DNA from: Burkholderiales bacterium
GTDB lineage: Bacteria; Pseudomonadota; Gammaproteobacteria; Burkholderiales; Burkholderiaceae_C
Assembly (NCBI GenBank): GCA_947462175.1
Contig: CANHOE010000002.1
Location: 1-24,014 of the forward strand
Length of the DNA stretch: 24,014 nt
Direction of reading: 5' to 3'
The position numbers and the translations under genes were made by a program. Positions within the stretch are counted from its first letter, which is position 1. Each line of letters opens with the position of its first letter. A model generated the notes under the pieces. That model was not told the origin of the DNA. It saw only the letters and a list, made by a program, of their open reading frames with translations, and did no database searches. This document shows, one piece after another, positions 17,796 through 24,014 of the stretch.

Positions 17796-18221
17796 ATGGG
17801 ATTCACGAACGAGTTCAAGGAATTCGCCATGAAGGGCAGCGTCGTCGACCTGGCGGTCGGCGTGATCATCGGCGGCGCATTCGGCAAGATCGTCGATTCG
17901 CTGGTCGGTGATGTGATCATGCCGGTCGTCAGCAAGATCTTCGGCGGCCTCGATTTTGCGAATTACTTCATCCCGCTGTCGGGCCAGAGCGCCACGACGC
18001 TGGTCGAGGCGAAGAAAGAAGGGGCAGTGCTGGCTTACGGCAGCTTCCTGACCGTCTCCATCAATTTCGTGATCCTCGCTTTCATCATCTTCATGATGGT
18101 CAAGGCGGTGAACCAGATGAAGCGAAACGATGCGGCCACTTCTCCCGAGCCAGCCGCGCCCCCTCCGCCCGCCGAAGACGTCCTGCTGCTGCGCGAGATC
18201 CGCGATGCACTGAGAAAGTAG
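17796..18221 (+). CDS. mscL: MscL, large-conductance mechanosensitive channel
   Basis: Homopentameric inner-membrane channel that opens under membrane tension to release solutes during hypo-osmotic shock. It has 141 residues. The amphipathic N-terminal helix (MGFTNEFKEFAMKG) leads into pore-lining TM1 with the signature VDLAVGVIIGGAFGKIV (17-33). The periplasmic loop is about 48-72, TM2 about 79-101 (GSFLTVSINFVILAFIIFMMV). The C-terminal bundle helix ends LLLREIRDALRK after an Ala/Pro linker. AAGGAG (17782-17787) lies eight bases before the ATG. It diverges from petA and is followed 12 bases later by the DUF1631 gene, so the two may be co-transcribed. Confidence 0.98.
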   Translation: MGFTNEFKEFAMKGSVVDLAVGVIIGGAFGKIVDSLVGDVIMPVVSKIFGGLDFANYFIPLSGQSATTLVEAKKEGAVLAYGSFLTVSINFVILAFIIFMMVKAVNQMKRNDAATSPEPAAPPPPAEDVLLLREIRDALRK

Positions 18222-18233
18222 CCTCTCGCAGCG

Positions 18234-20807
18234 ATGAGCCCCTCCGACCCTCGACTGCCGCCCGACCTGGTCGTCGCGGCAGACCTCGTCAAGGCCACGG
18301 CCCTGACGGTGGCGGAACGGGTGTGTCAAACGCTGGCCGCGCAGTCGCAGTCTGTTTCGAAGGCCATTGATCGCAACACGATGTTCGCCGCGCAACTGGC
18401 GCTGCATCGACAGCTGGGGTCGTTTCGGCTGCAGTTCCAGACCCGACTGGACACGCGCATGCTGGAGACGCTGACACCGCAGTCGGATTCGAAACGCAAG
18501 CCGGCGCCGGCCGATTGGCAGTCGCTGACATTGGTCGACGACAAAGAGGTCGACGATCGCATGCTGTCAGATCGTCTGGGGCAGCAGATCGCGCAGGCCT
18601 GCGAAGTGGAGTTGCGCGAGCTGTCTGGCTATATGGGTCGCATCACAGGTTTCGGCACTGCCGACGATGAGCGCAACCCGTTGCGGCCAGGCGTGATCGG
18701 TCACGCGCTGTACGTGGCGATCGGCACGGTCAGCATCGACCCGAATGAACGCACCGTGCTGACCCGCGAATTCGCTTCGGTGATGTCGCACGCCATGCCG
18801 GCCTGCTACGCCGCGATCGTGGTCGAGTTGCAAGCGCGAGGTGTCACCCCTGTCGGCCTGCAGGTGCGCACGGTGGACGGGCCAGGCAACCAGCTGCCGG
18901 GCCTCAATTCCGGCTACCAGACGCTGCGCGACGAAGGGCCATCGACACGCCATTCCGGCACCGATTTCCATGACTCGACGCACTCGGGACTGACTGGCAG
19001 GCGCTCGACTTCGAGTGCACGGCACACGGGCGCCAGCGGCTGGCAGGGCGGACGCAGTGGCTCTGGCGGCAGCGCAACGACGGGCTACGGCAGCGGCGTA
19101 CGCGATTCCGGTGGCGGGCTCGGCTCGCAGGCCCAGGAATTACACCTGATGACACTGTTGCGGCGTTTGACGAGCCTGACCGGCGAGTCGGGCGACGCTG
19201 GCGTTGGCGTTGGCGGGAGTTTTGGTGGGGCGGGTGGCCCTCGGCCAGCGCCATATGGCGGTTATCAGGATCCGGCAGGACCACGATCCGGAGCCGGTGG
19301 CCTGCGCCACATCGGCGGCAGTCCATATGCAGACCCGGGCACCGCCAGCGCCTATGCCGAGGACGCGTCGGCCGGCCTGATGGCGGTCAACCTGATCCGC
19401 GCCCACCGCGACGAGCTGATGCAGGCTTCCACCGGCAAGCTCGATCACATGGTGATCGACGTCGTGGGCAGCTTGTTCGACCAGATACTCTCAGACACCC
19501 GGGTGCCACCGCAGATGGCCCGTCAGATAGCGCGGCTGCAGCTGCCCGTGTTGCGGGTGGCGTTGGTCGACCCGACGTTTTTCTCCTCGCGCAAGCACCC
19601 GGTGCGCCGTTTCGTCAACCGCATCGCTTCGCTGGCGTGCGCCTTCGACGACTTCGAAGAAGGGCCGGGGAAGGAATTCGTAGCACGGGTGCGCGACCTC
19701 GTGCAGGAAATCGTCGACGGCGACTTCGATCAGGTCGATCTGTATGCGGCGAAGCTCTCCGAGCTGGAAGCGTTCATTGCGCAGCAGGCCGAGGCTGTCG
19801 TCCAGGACCAGGGCGCTGTCGCGGTGCTGGAGACCAAGGAATCTGATCTGCGCACCCAGCAGCGCTATCTGATCCAGTTGCAAAGCGCGTTGTCTTCGGT
19901 GGCCATGCCGGACTTCCTGCGCACCTTCCTGTGCCAGGTCTGGAGCCAGGCGCTGGTTCAGTCCAGTCGCGCGGACGGTGTCGACGGCGAAGCGACCAAG
20001 CGCTACCGGCAGGTGGGCCGCGATCTGGTGATGAGCGTGCAGCCCAAGGGCTCCCCCCCGATGCGCAAGCGCTTCCTGATGCAGTTACCCACGCTGATGC
20101 GCGACCTGAATGCCGGGCTGAAGCTCATTGGCTGGTCCGAGGCAGCGACCAAGGATTTCATGGCACAGCTGATGCCTGCGCACGCAGACTCGCTGAAAAC
20201 ACCCGCCATGACTGAGCTGGACTACAACCTGCTCTCCAAGCAGATGGAGTCGGTGTTCAACAGCGGCGTGCCGGGCCAGGGGGACACCGCGCGCATCGAC
20301 TCGGTGGCGGCGAGCACAGCGATGCCCGTCGACGTCGAACAGCGCTTTTCTGCCGAAGAAGCGAAGCGGGTCGGCCTGATCGACGAGCAGGCGGTCGACT
20401 GGGACAAGTCGGTGGATGTCGATCTGAGCGCCGAGGTACCCGCTGCAGCGCCCGAGCCGCTGAACCTGGGCATCGACATCAACCTCGACCTGATCGCTGC
20501 CGACCCGGCCGAAGCTTCGCACGGCGCGCGCCTGGTGAACCACATGCGCATCGGCTTCGCCTACCAGATGCTGCTGAAAGACCAGTGGCAGAAGGTGCGC
20601 CTGACTTACATGAGCCCCGGCCGCAGCTTCTTCGTCTTCACCCATGGCCGCAATCTGCAGGAAACAATTTCACTGACCGCGAGGATGCTGGCGCGCATGT
20701 GCGAGGCCGAACGCCTGCGCGCCGTGGAAAACAATTACCTGATGGAGCGCGCCACCTCCCGCGCGCGCCAACAACTCGCGACGCTGGCGGTCAACACCCG
20801 GGCCTGA
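18234..20807 (+). CDS. DUF1631 family protein with Gly/Ser-rich insert
   Basis: A large cytosolic protein of 857 residues of the DUF1631 family; its function is not established. Residues 1-230 and 385-660 hold the helical DUF1631 regions, including MVIDVVGSLFDQILSDTRVP (406-425) and QLPVLRVALVDPTFFS (436-451). The C-terminal part (about 770-850) has the family ending LKDQWQKVRLTYMSPGRSFF, then an Arg-rich helix. Two low-complexity Gly/Ser/Thr stretches at 233-300 and 320-375 interrupt the fold and make it longer than relatives I know of. There is no signal peptide or membrane segment. It follows mscL closely. Its stop codon abuts that of the convergent PdxA-family gene (TGATCA). The start has no strong Shine-Dalgarno. 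Confidence 0.85.
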   Translation: MSPSDPRLPPDLVVAADLVKATALTVAERVCQTLAAQSQSVSKAIDRNTMFAAQLALHRQLGSFRLQFQTRLDTRMLETLTPQSDSKRKPAPADWQSLTLVDDKEVDDRMLSDRLGQQIAQACEVELRELSGYMGRITGFGTADDERNPLRPGVIGHALYVAIGTVSIDPNERTVLTREFASVMSHAMPACYAAIVVELQARGVTPVGLQVRTVDGPGNQLPGLNSGYQTLRDEGPSTRHSGTDFHDSTHSGLTGRRSTSSARHTGASGWQGGRSGSGGSATTGYGSGVRDSGGGLGSQAQELHLMTLLRRLTSLTGESGDAGVGVGGSFGGAGGPRPAPYGGYQDPAGPRSGAGGLRHIGGSPYADPGTASAYAEDASAGLMAVNLIRAHRDELMQASTGKLDHMVIDVVGSLFDQILSDTRVPPQMARQIARLQLPVLRVALVDPTFFSSRKHPVRRFVNRIASLACAFDDFEEGPGKEFVARVRDLVQEIVDGDFDQVDLYAAKLSELEAFIAQQAEAVVQDQGAVAVLETKESDLRTQQRYLIQLQSALSSVAMPDFLRTFLCQVWSQALVQSSRADGVDGEATKRYRQVGRDLVMSVQPKGSPPMRKRFLMQLPTLMRDLNAGLKLIGWSEAATKDFMAQLMPAHADSLKTPAMTELDYNLLSKQMESVFNSGVPGQGDTARIDSVAASTAMPVDVEQRFSAEEAKRVGLIDEQAVDWDKSVDVDLSAEVPAAAPEPLNLGIDINLDLIAADPAEASHGARLVNHMRIGFAYQMLLKDQWQKVRLTYMSPGRSFFVFTHGRNLQETISLTARMLARMCEAERLRAVENNYLMERATSRARQQLATLAVNTRA

Positions 20808-21872
20808 TCACGCGCCCGGCGGCGCGTCAGTGTGAAGTCGGTGCGAAGCGAGGCCTCGCGCCATCGCAACCGCGGCAGCCAATGAGGAGGCATCCGCCAG
20901 ACCCGTGCCCGCGATGTCGAATGCGGTGCCGTGGTCCGGGCTGGTGCGCGCAAAAGGCAGGCCCAACGTCACATTGACACCGTGCTCGACGCCGAGGTAC
21001 TTGACCGGGATCAGCCCATGATCGTGCGTCATCGCGACGACGATGTCGAACTCGCCCGGATGCCCCGGCGCATGGCGCGCTCGCATGAACACGGTGTCGG
21101 GCGCGTAGGGGCCACGCGCATCAATGCCCTCGGCGCGCGCCGCGGCGATGGCCGGCGCGATGATGGTGATTTCTTCGTCGCCGAAGAGACCGCCCTCGCC
21201 CGCATGCGGATTCAGGCCGGCCACCGCGATGCGCGGCGCAGCCTGCCCCCAGGAAATGGCTGCGCGTTGTGCGATGCGCAGAGTGTCCAGTACCGCGTCG
21301 AAGGTGACCGCGTCGATGGCCGATCGCAGCGACTGGTGGATGGTCACCAGCACTGTGCGCAGTTCGCCGTTCGCCAGCATCATGCGCACCAGCGGCGGCA
21401 TATCGCCTGGGTTGGCCGCCAGTGACTGCAACATCTCGGTGTGGCCGGGAAAGGCCACGCCCGCCGCCGCCAGAGCCTCCTTGTGCACTGGCGCGGTGAC
21501 GATGGCCGATACCGCGCCACACCGCGCTAACGCCACCGCCTGTTCGATGCACCTCGCCGCCGCCCTCCCTGCACGCGCGTCGATCGTGCCGAACGGGGCG
21601 CCGAGAAGGTCCGTAGACAGCGCCTGGGCTTGTAAAACCGGCAAAGCGTTCGGCGGCACTTCGGCCACGGCCTGCGGTGCGTCGATCTCTGCAACCACCA
21701 GCCCGCCCCCGGTGATCCGCACGGCACGGCGCATCACGCCGACGTCACCGATCACCATGCAGTCTGCGGCCTGGGCGCCACGGAACAGCTTCGCGATGAT
21801 CTCCGGCCCGATGCCGCAGACGTCACCCATGGTGACCGCGATCGGAGCGACCTGGCGCCTCGACGCGTTCAT
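20808..21872 (-). CDS. PdxA-family dehydrogenase (PdxA2-like)
   Basis: A 354-residue protein of the 4-hydroxythreonine-4-phosphate dehydrogenase family. Conserved parts are the N-terminal GxxxGIGPE loop, here GDVCGIGPE (16-24), TAPVHKEAL (127-134), and the three likely metal ligands His144 (FPGHTE), His223 (NPHAGEGG) and His283. True PdxA enzymes usually have GDPAGIGPE and MYHDQGL. This one has MTHDHGLIPVK (281-291) and LGVEHGVNVTLGLPFARTS, which resembles the PdxA2 branch linked to four-carbon sugar-acid catabolism. The pyridoxine role is therefore uncertain, and no gene of either pathway is adjacent. The ATG overlaps the stop of the Crp/Fnr-like gene by four bases (ATGA), so translation is probably coupled. 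I chose the ATG at 21872 over an upstream alternative. Confidence 0.85.
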   Translation of the reverse strand: MNASRRQVAPIAVTMGDVCGIGPEIIAKLFRGAQAADCMVIGDVGVMRRAVRITGGGLVVAEIDAPQAVAEVPPNALPVLQAQALSTDLLGAPFGTIDARAGRAAARCIEQAVALARCGAVSAIVTAPVHKEALAAAGVAFPGHTEMLQSLAANPGDMPPLVRMMLANGELRTVLVTIHQSLRSAIDAVTFDAVLDTLRIAQRAAISWGQAAPRIAVAGLNPHAGEGGLFGDEEITIIAPAIAAARAEGIDARGPYAPDTVFMRARHAPGHPGEFDIVVAMTHDHGLIPVKYLGVEHGVNVTLGLPFARTSPDHGTAFDIAGTGLADASSLAAAVAMARGLASHRLHTDAPPGA

Positions 21873-22201
21873 ATCAGTGGCCTGGGGCTCGGCTTGCCGT
21901 CGCCGTACAGATCGGCGAGGCGGACGCATGCACGAGCGTCACGCAGATACAGCCGGCCGCCATCGATGCGGTGCAATCCGCGCCTCTCCAACTTGCGCAG
22001 GGTCTTGTTGGTGTGCGCCAGCGACAGCCCGAGAACGTCGGCAATGTGCTGCTGCAACAGGAAATTGAGAATCTGGCGTCGCCCGTCGGACAGTGCCTTG
22101 AAGCGAAACGCCCAGCCTGTGAACAACGTGCAAAGCGGTGCGTAGGGTACGAACAGTGTCAGCGTGCGCAACGGGCACTGATGGCGAGGGAGATCGGTCA
22201 T
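21869..22201 (-). CDS. Crp/Fnr family regulator with two in-frame internal deletions (remnant or mini-regulator)
   Basis: An open frame of 110 residues that reads as a Crp/Fnr transcription factor with its middle removed. The start (MTDLPRHQCPLRTLTLFVPY, 1-20) is a normal N-terminus. At about 21-24 it jumps to LCTLFTGWAFRFKALSDGRR, the late beta-strand part of the cyclic-nucleotide-binding domain. At about 50 (near 22052) it jumps again, from ILNFLLQ to QHIADVLGLSLAHTNKTLRK, the helix-turn-helix. The end, PSPRPLI, matches relatives. By comparison with full-length members recalled from memory (about 230-250 residues), roughly 30 and 100 residues are missing; both losses keep the frame. The dimerisation helix is gone and most of the sensor barrel too, so normal function is unlikely. 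A GTG at 22249 could add 16 residues. Its stop overlaps the PdxA-family start. Confidence 0.7.
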   Translation of the reverse strand: MTDLPRHQCPLRTLTLFVPYAPLCTLFTGWAFRFKALSDGRRQILNFLLQQHIADVLGLSLAHTNKTLRKLERRGLHRIDGGRLYLRDARACVRLADLYGDGKPSPRPLI

Positions 22202-22309
22202 CGAGAAATTTGCCGTCACGCGTACTGACAACGGTATGTCTTTGGGCACAACGCCACTGCGCAGGCGTCGCTAGAGAGCCTGCATCGTCTTCTTGGCCAG
22301 CGTTTGCTC

Positions 22310-22718
22310 ATGTCGCTCAGCACCTCTTCGTCGCGTCGGTATGTCTATGTCAGTGCGTTGGCGCCGGCCATGCCGTCGGCGGTCGTGGGTCAAATTCTGC
22401 GCCAGTCACGTGAGCACAATCATCGGCTGAATTTGAGTCGCTCGCTGCTGTTCGACGACGAACGTTTTGTCAGCTGCTCGAAGACAAATGCACCAGGACT
22501 CAGGCGCTGATGGCGCGCACCGCCACCGACCCCCAACACCGGGACATAAAGCTGCTGCTTGACTCGCCGGTCACCTCGGAAAGGCTGATGACGAACTGGC
22601 TAGCGGGTATTGCGATCACGAGGCCTTCGAGACCGTCACGCTGGCCGCGACCAGCGATCCGCAGCACGCTGTGCAGGCATTCATGCAGTTGCTCGCCGGC
22701 AGCGACTCGTCGACTTGA
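22310..22718 (+). pseudogene. BLUF domain photoreceptor pseudogene (two frameshifts)
   Basis: A short blue-light sensor using FAD (BLUF) gene, broken by two apparent one-base deletions. Frame 1 (22310-22468) gives RRYVYVSALAPAMPS, ILRQSREHNHR and SLLFDDERF, the BLUF core with the flavin-contacting Tyr and Asn. At the T-run 22465-22468 the frame shifts and reads CQLLEDK, ARTATDPQHRDIKLLLDSPV and LMTNWLAG, which carry the key Gln and the BLUF C-terminal block. A second shift at about 22606 restores YCDHEAFETVTLAA and runs to a TGA at 22716-22718. Restoring two bases gives a 136-residue protein, a normal length for single-domain BLUF proteins. Missense changes are also visible: LNLSRSLLF where S/T-G-x-L-L is usual, and LLED for LLEG. 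It diverges from the deleted Crp/Fnr gene. Confidence 0.8.
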
Positions 22719-22741
22719 ATCAGGAGCCGGGCACAGCATGG

Positions 22742-23491
22742 TCAGGCTGGATTATCGATCTCGATGTGGTGGTGCTCAATGTCGAACTTCGTCGCCAGGT
22801 GAGTGCCGAGCGCCTGGACGCCATGACGCTCGCTCGCATGGTGGCCGACGGAAATGAAAGCCGTGCCCGTCTCCCGTGCCAGATGCGCCTGCGGCTCGGA
22901 GATTTCGCCAGTGATGAACACATCGGCGCCAGCGGCGATGGCAGCCTCGAAATAGGACTGCGCGCCGCCAGTACACCAAGCGACGCGAACCAGAGTGCGT
23001 CCATCGCCGTTGATCGAGGTGGCGGATCGGCCTGTCAAGTGCTCGCAGCGGCCCGCCAGATCCGCCATGCTGGAAGGCGAAGGCAGCGTACCGATGAAGC
23101 CCAGCGACTGTTCTCCGAAGCGTGCGTCGGCAGTGATGCCCAGTCGGGCACCAAACTGCGCGTTGTTGCCGAATTCGGCATGCGCATCCAGCGGCAGGTG
23201 GTAGGCATAGAGGCTGATGTCGTGGGCCAGCAATCGCGCGATGCGCTGCTTCAGCCAGCCGGTGATGCGCCCCTCATACCCCCGCCAGAACAGGCCGTGG
23301 TGCACCAGCACGGCGTCGGCCTGGACATCAATCGCCGCGTCGATCAGCGCGCGGCTGGCAGTCACGCCGGTGACCAGCTTGCGCACCTCGTTTCTGCCCT
23401 CGATCTGCAGACCGTTCGGCCCATAATCCTTGAAGCTCGCCGTTTGCAGCAGCGCCGACAGGTACTCATCGATCTCTGAACGACGGGCCAC
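22742..23491 (-). CDS. Nif3-like dinuclear metal centre protein (DUF34)
   Basis: Member of the Nif3/DUF34 family (E. coli YbgI type), a hexameric protein with a two-metal centre; proposed roles include GTP cyclohydrolase I type 2-like activity and metal handling, but none is settled. It has 249 residues. The metal ligands are present: His64/His65 (VHHGLFW), Asp102 (HLPLDAH) and, in the C-terminal part, His217 and Glu221 (SVGHHASERHG). Other family blocks are DYGPNGLQIEG (22-32) and VFITGEISEPQ (191-201). The start is GTG (MARRSEIDEY), preceded by GAGGAGG at close spacing. Its start lies only 12 bases from the divergent HtrA gene, and its end converges on the BLUF pseudogene. Confidence 0.95.
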   Translation of the reverse strand: MARRSEIDEYLSALLQTASFKDYGPNGLQIEGRNEVRKLVTGVTASRALIDAAIDVQADAVLVHHGLFWRGYEGRITGWLKQRIARLLAHDISLYAYHLPLDAHAEFGNNAQFGARLGITADARFGEQSLGFIGTLPSPSSMADLAGRCEHLTGRSATSINGDGRTLVRVAWCTGGAQSYFEAAIAAGADVFITGEISEPQAHLARETGTAFISVGHHASERHGVQALGTHLATKFDIEHHHIEIDNPA

Positions 23492-23503
23492 AAACTCCTC
23501 CTC

Positions 23504-24014
23504 ATGCGCAGAACCTGGCTTCTATTCTCCCAGACGGTCACCGTGATGGTTGCCGTGCTGTTTGTGATCGCCACGCTGAAACCGGAATGGCTGCGGCGGT
23601 CGGACGAATCGGGTCTGCTCGGCGGCCTCTCACTCGGCACGGTCGCTGGCAGCACGATGGTGAGTGCCGAACCCCTTGCTCGAAGCGGTGTTGTCGGCAG
23701 CTACAGCGCAGCAGCCAAGCGTGCATCGCCGTCGGTGGTCAGCATCACCGCGAGCAAGTCCACCGCACGCTATCCGCGTTCAGGCGACCCCTGGTTCCAG
23801 TATTTCTTCTTCGGCGACAAGCAAAGCCGGTCGGAAGCCCAGGTCGGACTGGGCTCTGGCGTCATCGTCTCGGCTGATGGCTTTCTGCTGACCAACAACC
23901 ACGTCATCGAGGGCGCCAGCGACATCGACGTGCAATTGCCAGATGGTCGAAGCGCCTCGGCCACGGTCATCGGCACCGCCCCGGAGAGCGATCTCGCGGT
24001 GTTGAAGATCAAGC
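23504..24014 (+). CDS. HtrA/DegS-like trypsin-like serine protease (partial, C-terminus off the right edge)
   Basis: Periplasmic, membrane-anchored serine protease of the HtrA (Do) family, likely involved in envelope protein quality control or stress signalling. The first 170 residues are visible. A signal-anchor helix covers about 6-24 (LLFSQTVTVMVAVLFVIATL) with no cleavage site or lipobox, as in DegS/AlgW. The protease domain starts near 75 (SPSVVSITAS). It has GLGSGVIVSADGFLLTNNHV, with catalytic His133, and SDLAVLKI, with catalytic Asp163. The catalytic Ser and any PDZ domain lie beyond the window. The ATG at 23504 has no Shine-Dalgarno: the preceding bases are the complement of the Nif3-like gene's Shine-Dalgarno. 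Its promoter must lie inside that gene. Confidence 0.9.
   Translation, partial: MRRTWLLFSQTVTVMVAVLFVIATLKPEWLRRSDESGLLGGLSLGTVAGSTMVSAEPLARSGVVGSYSAAAKRASPSVVSITASKSTARYPRSGDPWFQYFFFGDKQSRSEAQVGLGSGVIVSADGFLLTNNHVIEGASDIDVQLPDGRSASATVIGTAPESDLAVLKIK

Noticed and set aside
17610..18407. Minus-strand open frame opposite mscL
   Set aside because: mscL is unmistakable on the plus strand; the opposite reading is rich in Arg/Asp/His and is a shadow.

Overview
The window looks like part of a high-GC betaproteobacterial chromosome, most likely Burkholderiales of the Rubrivivax/Leptothrix/Methylibium kind. That placement is inference, resting on the protein families and their order: secA-argJ, sspB-sspA-petC-petB-petA-mscL, a Nif3-like gene beside an HtrA-type protease, and an EpsD/EpsE pair with a PEP-CTERM protein. 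No phage, transposase, CRISPR array or complete mobile element is visible.

Layout, left to right. (1) 1-1429, minus strand: the start of an exosortase-type exopolysaccharide locus, epsD followed by epsE, which runs off the left edge. (2) 1613-3291, minus: a probable operon of a HIT protein, a DUF971 protein and ubiE. (3) 3423-3908, minus: a small secreted FxDxF-type PEP-CTERM protein with its own strong terminator, probably a client of the exosortase system. (4) 4133-8074, minus: a 1313-residue FAD/Fe-S oxidoreductase fusing GlcD-like and GlcF-like halves. (5) 8264-12352, minus: secA then argJ, with a DciA/DUF721 gene diverging at 12516. (6) 12872-13371, minus: a tRNA-Thr(UGU) gene and a downstream orphan gene of visibly lower GC. 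(7) 13427-17572, minus: the cytochrome bc1 operon petABC, then sspA and sspB (stringent starvation proteins; SspB is the ClpXP adaptor). (8) 17796-20807, plus: mscL and a large DUF1631 gene. (9) 20808-22718: a PdxA-family dehydrogenase coupled to an internally deleted Crp/Fnr regulator (minus), and a frameshifted BLUF photoreceptor pseudogene (plus). (10) 22742-24014: a Nif3/DUF34 gene (minus) and a divergent membrane-anchored HtrA protease cut by the right edge.

Most of the window is housekeeping: ubiquinone synthesis, bc1 respiration, protein export, arginine synthesis, envelope proteostasis and osmotic protection. The bc1 complex oxidises ubiquinol whose synthesis needs UbiE. The accessory and most interesting part is 20.8-22.7 kb. 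There a Crp/Fnr regulator has lost two internal blocks in frame, yet keeps both ends, its helix-turn-helix and an ATGA overlap with the next gene. Beside it a BLUF gene carries two separate one-base deletions. This looks like regulatory decay in progress. Secondary points of interest are the inverted-repeat-rich petA-mscL spacer, the orphan gene beside tRNA-Thr, and the 12-bp divergent gap between the Nif3-like and HtrA genes.

All gaps between genes are shorter than 300 bases except 22202-22741, which is mostly the BLUF pseudogene. I found no established riboswitch, origin or attachment site.
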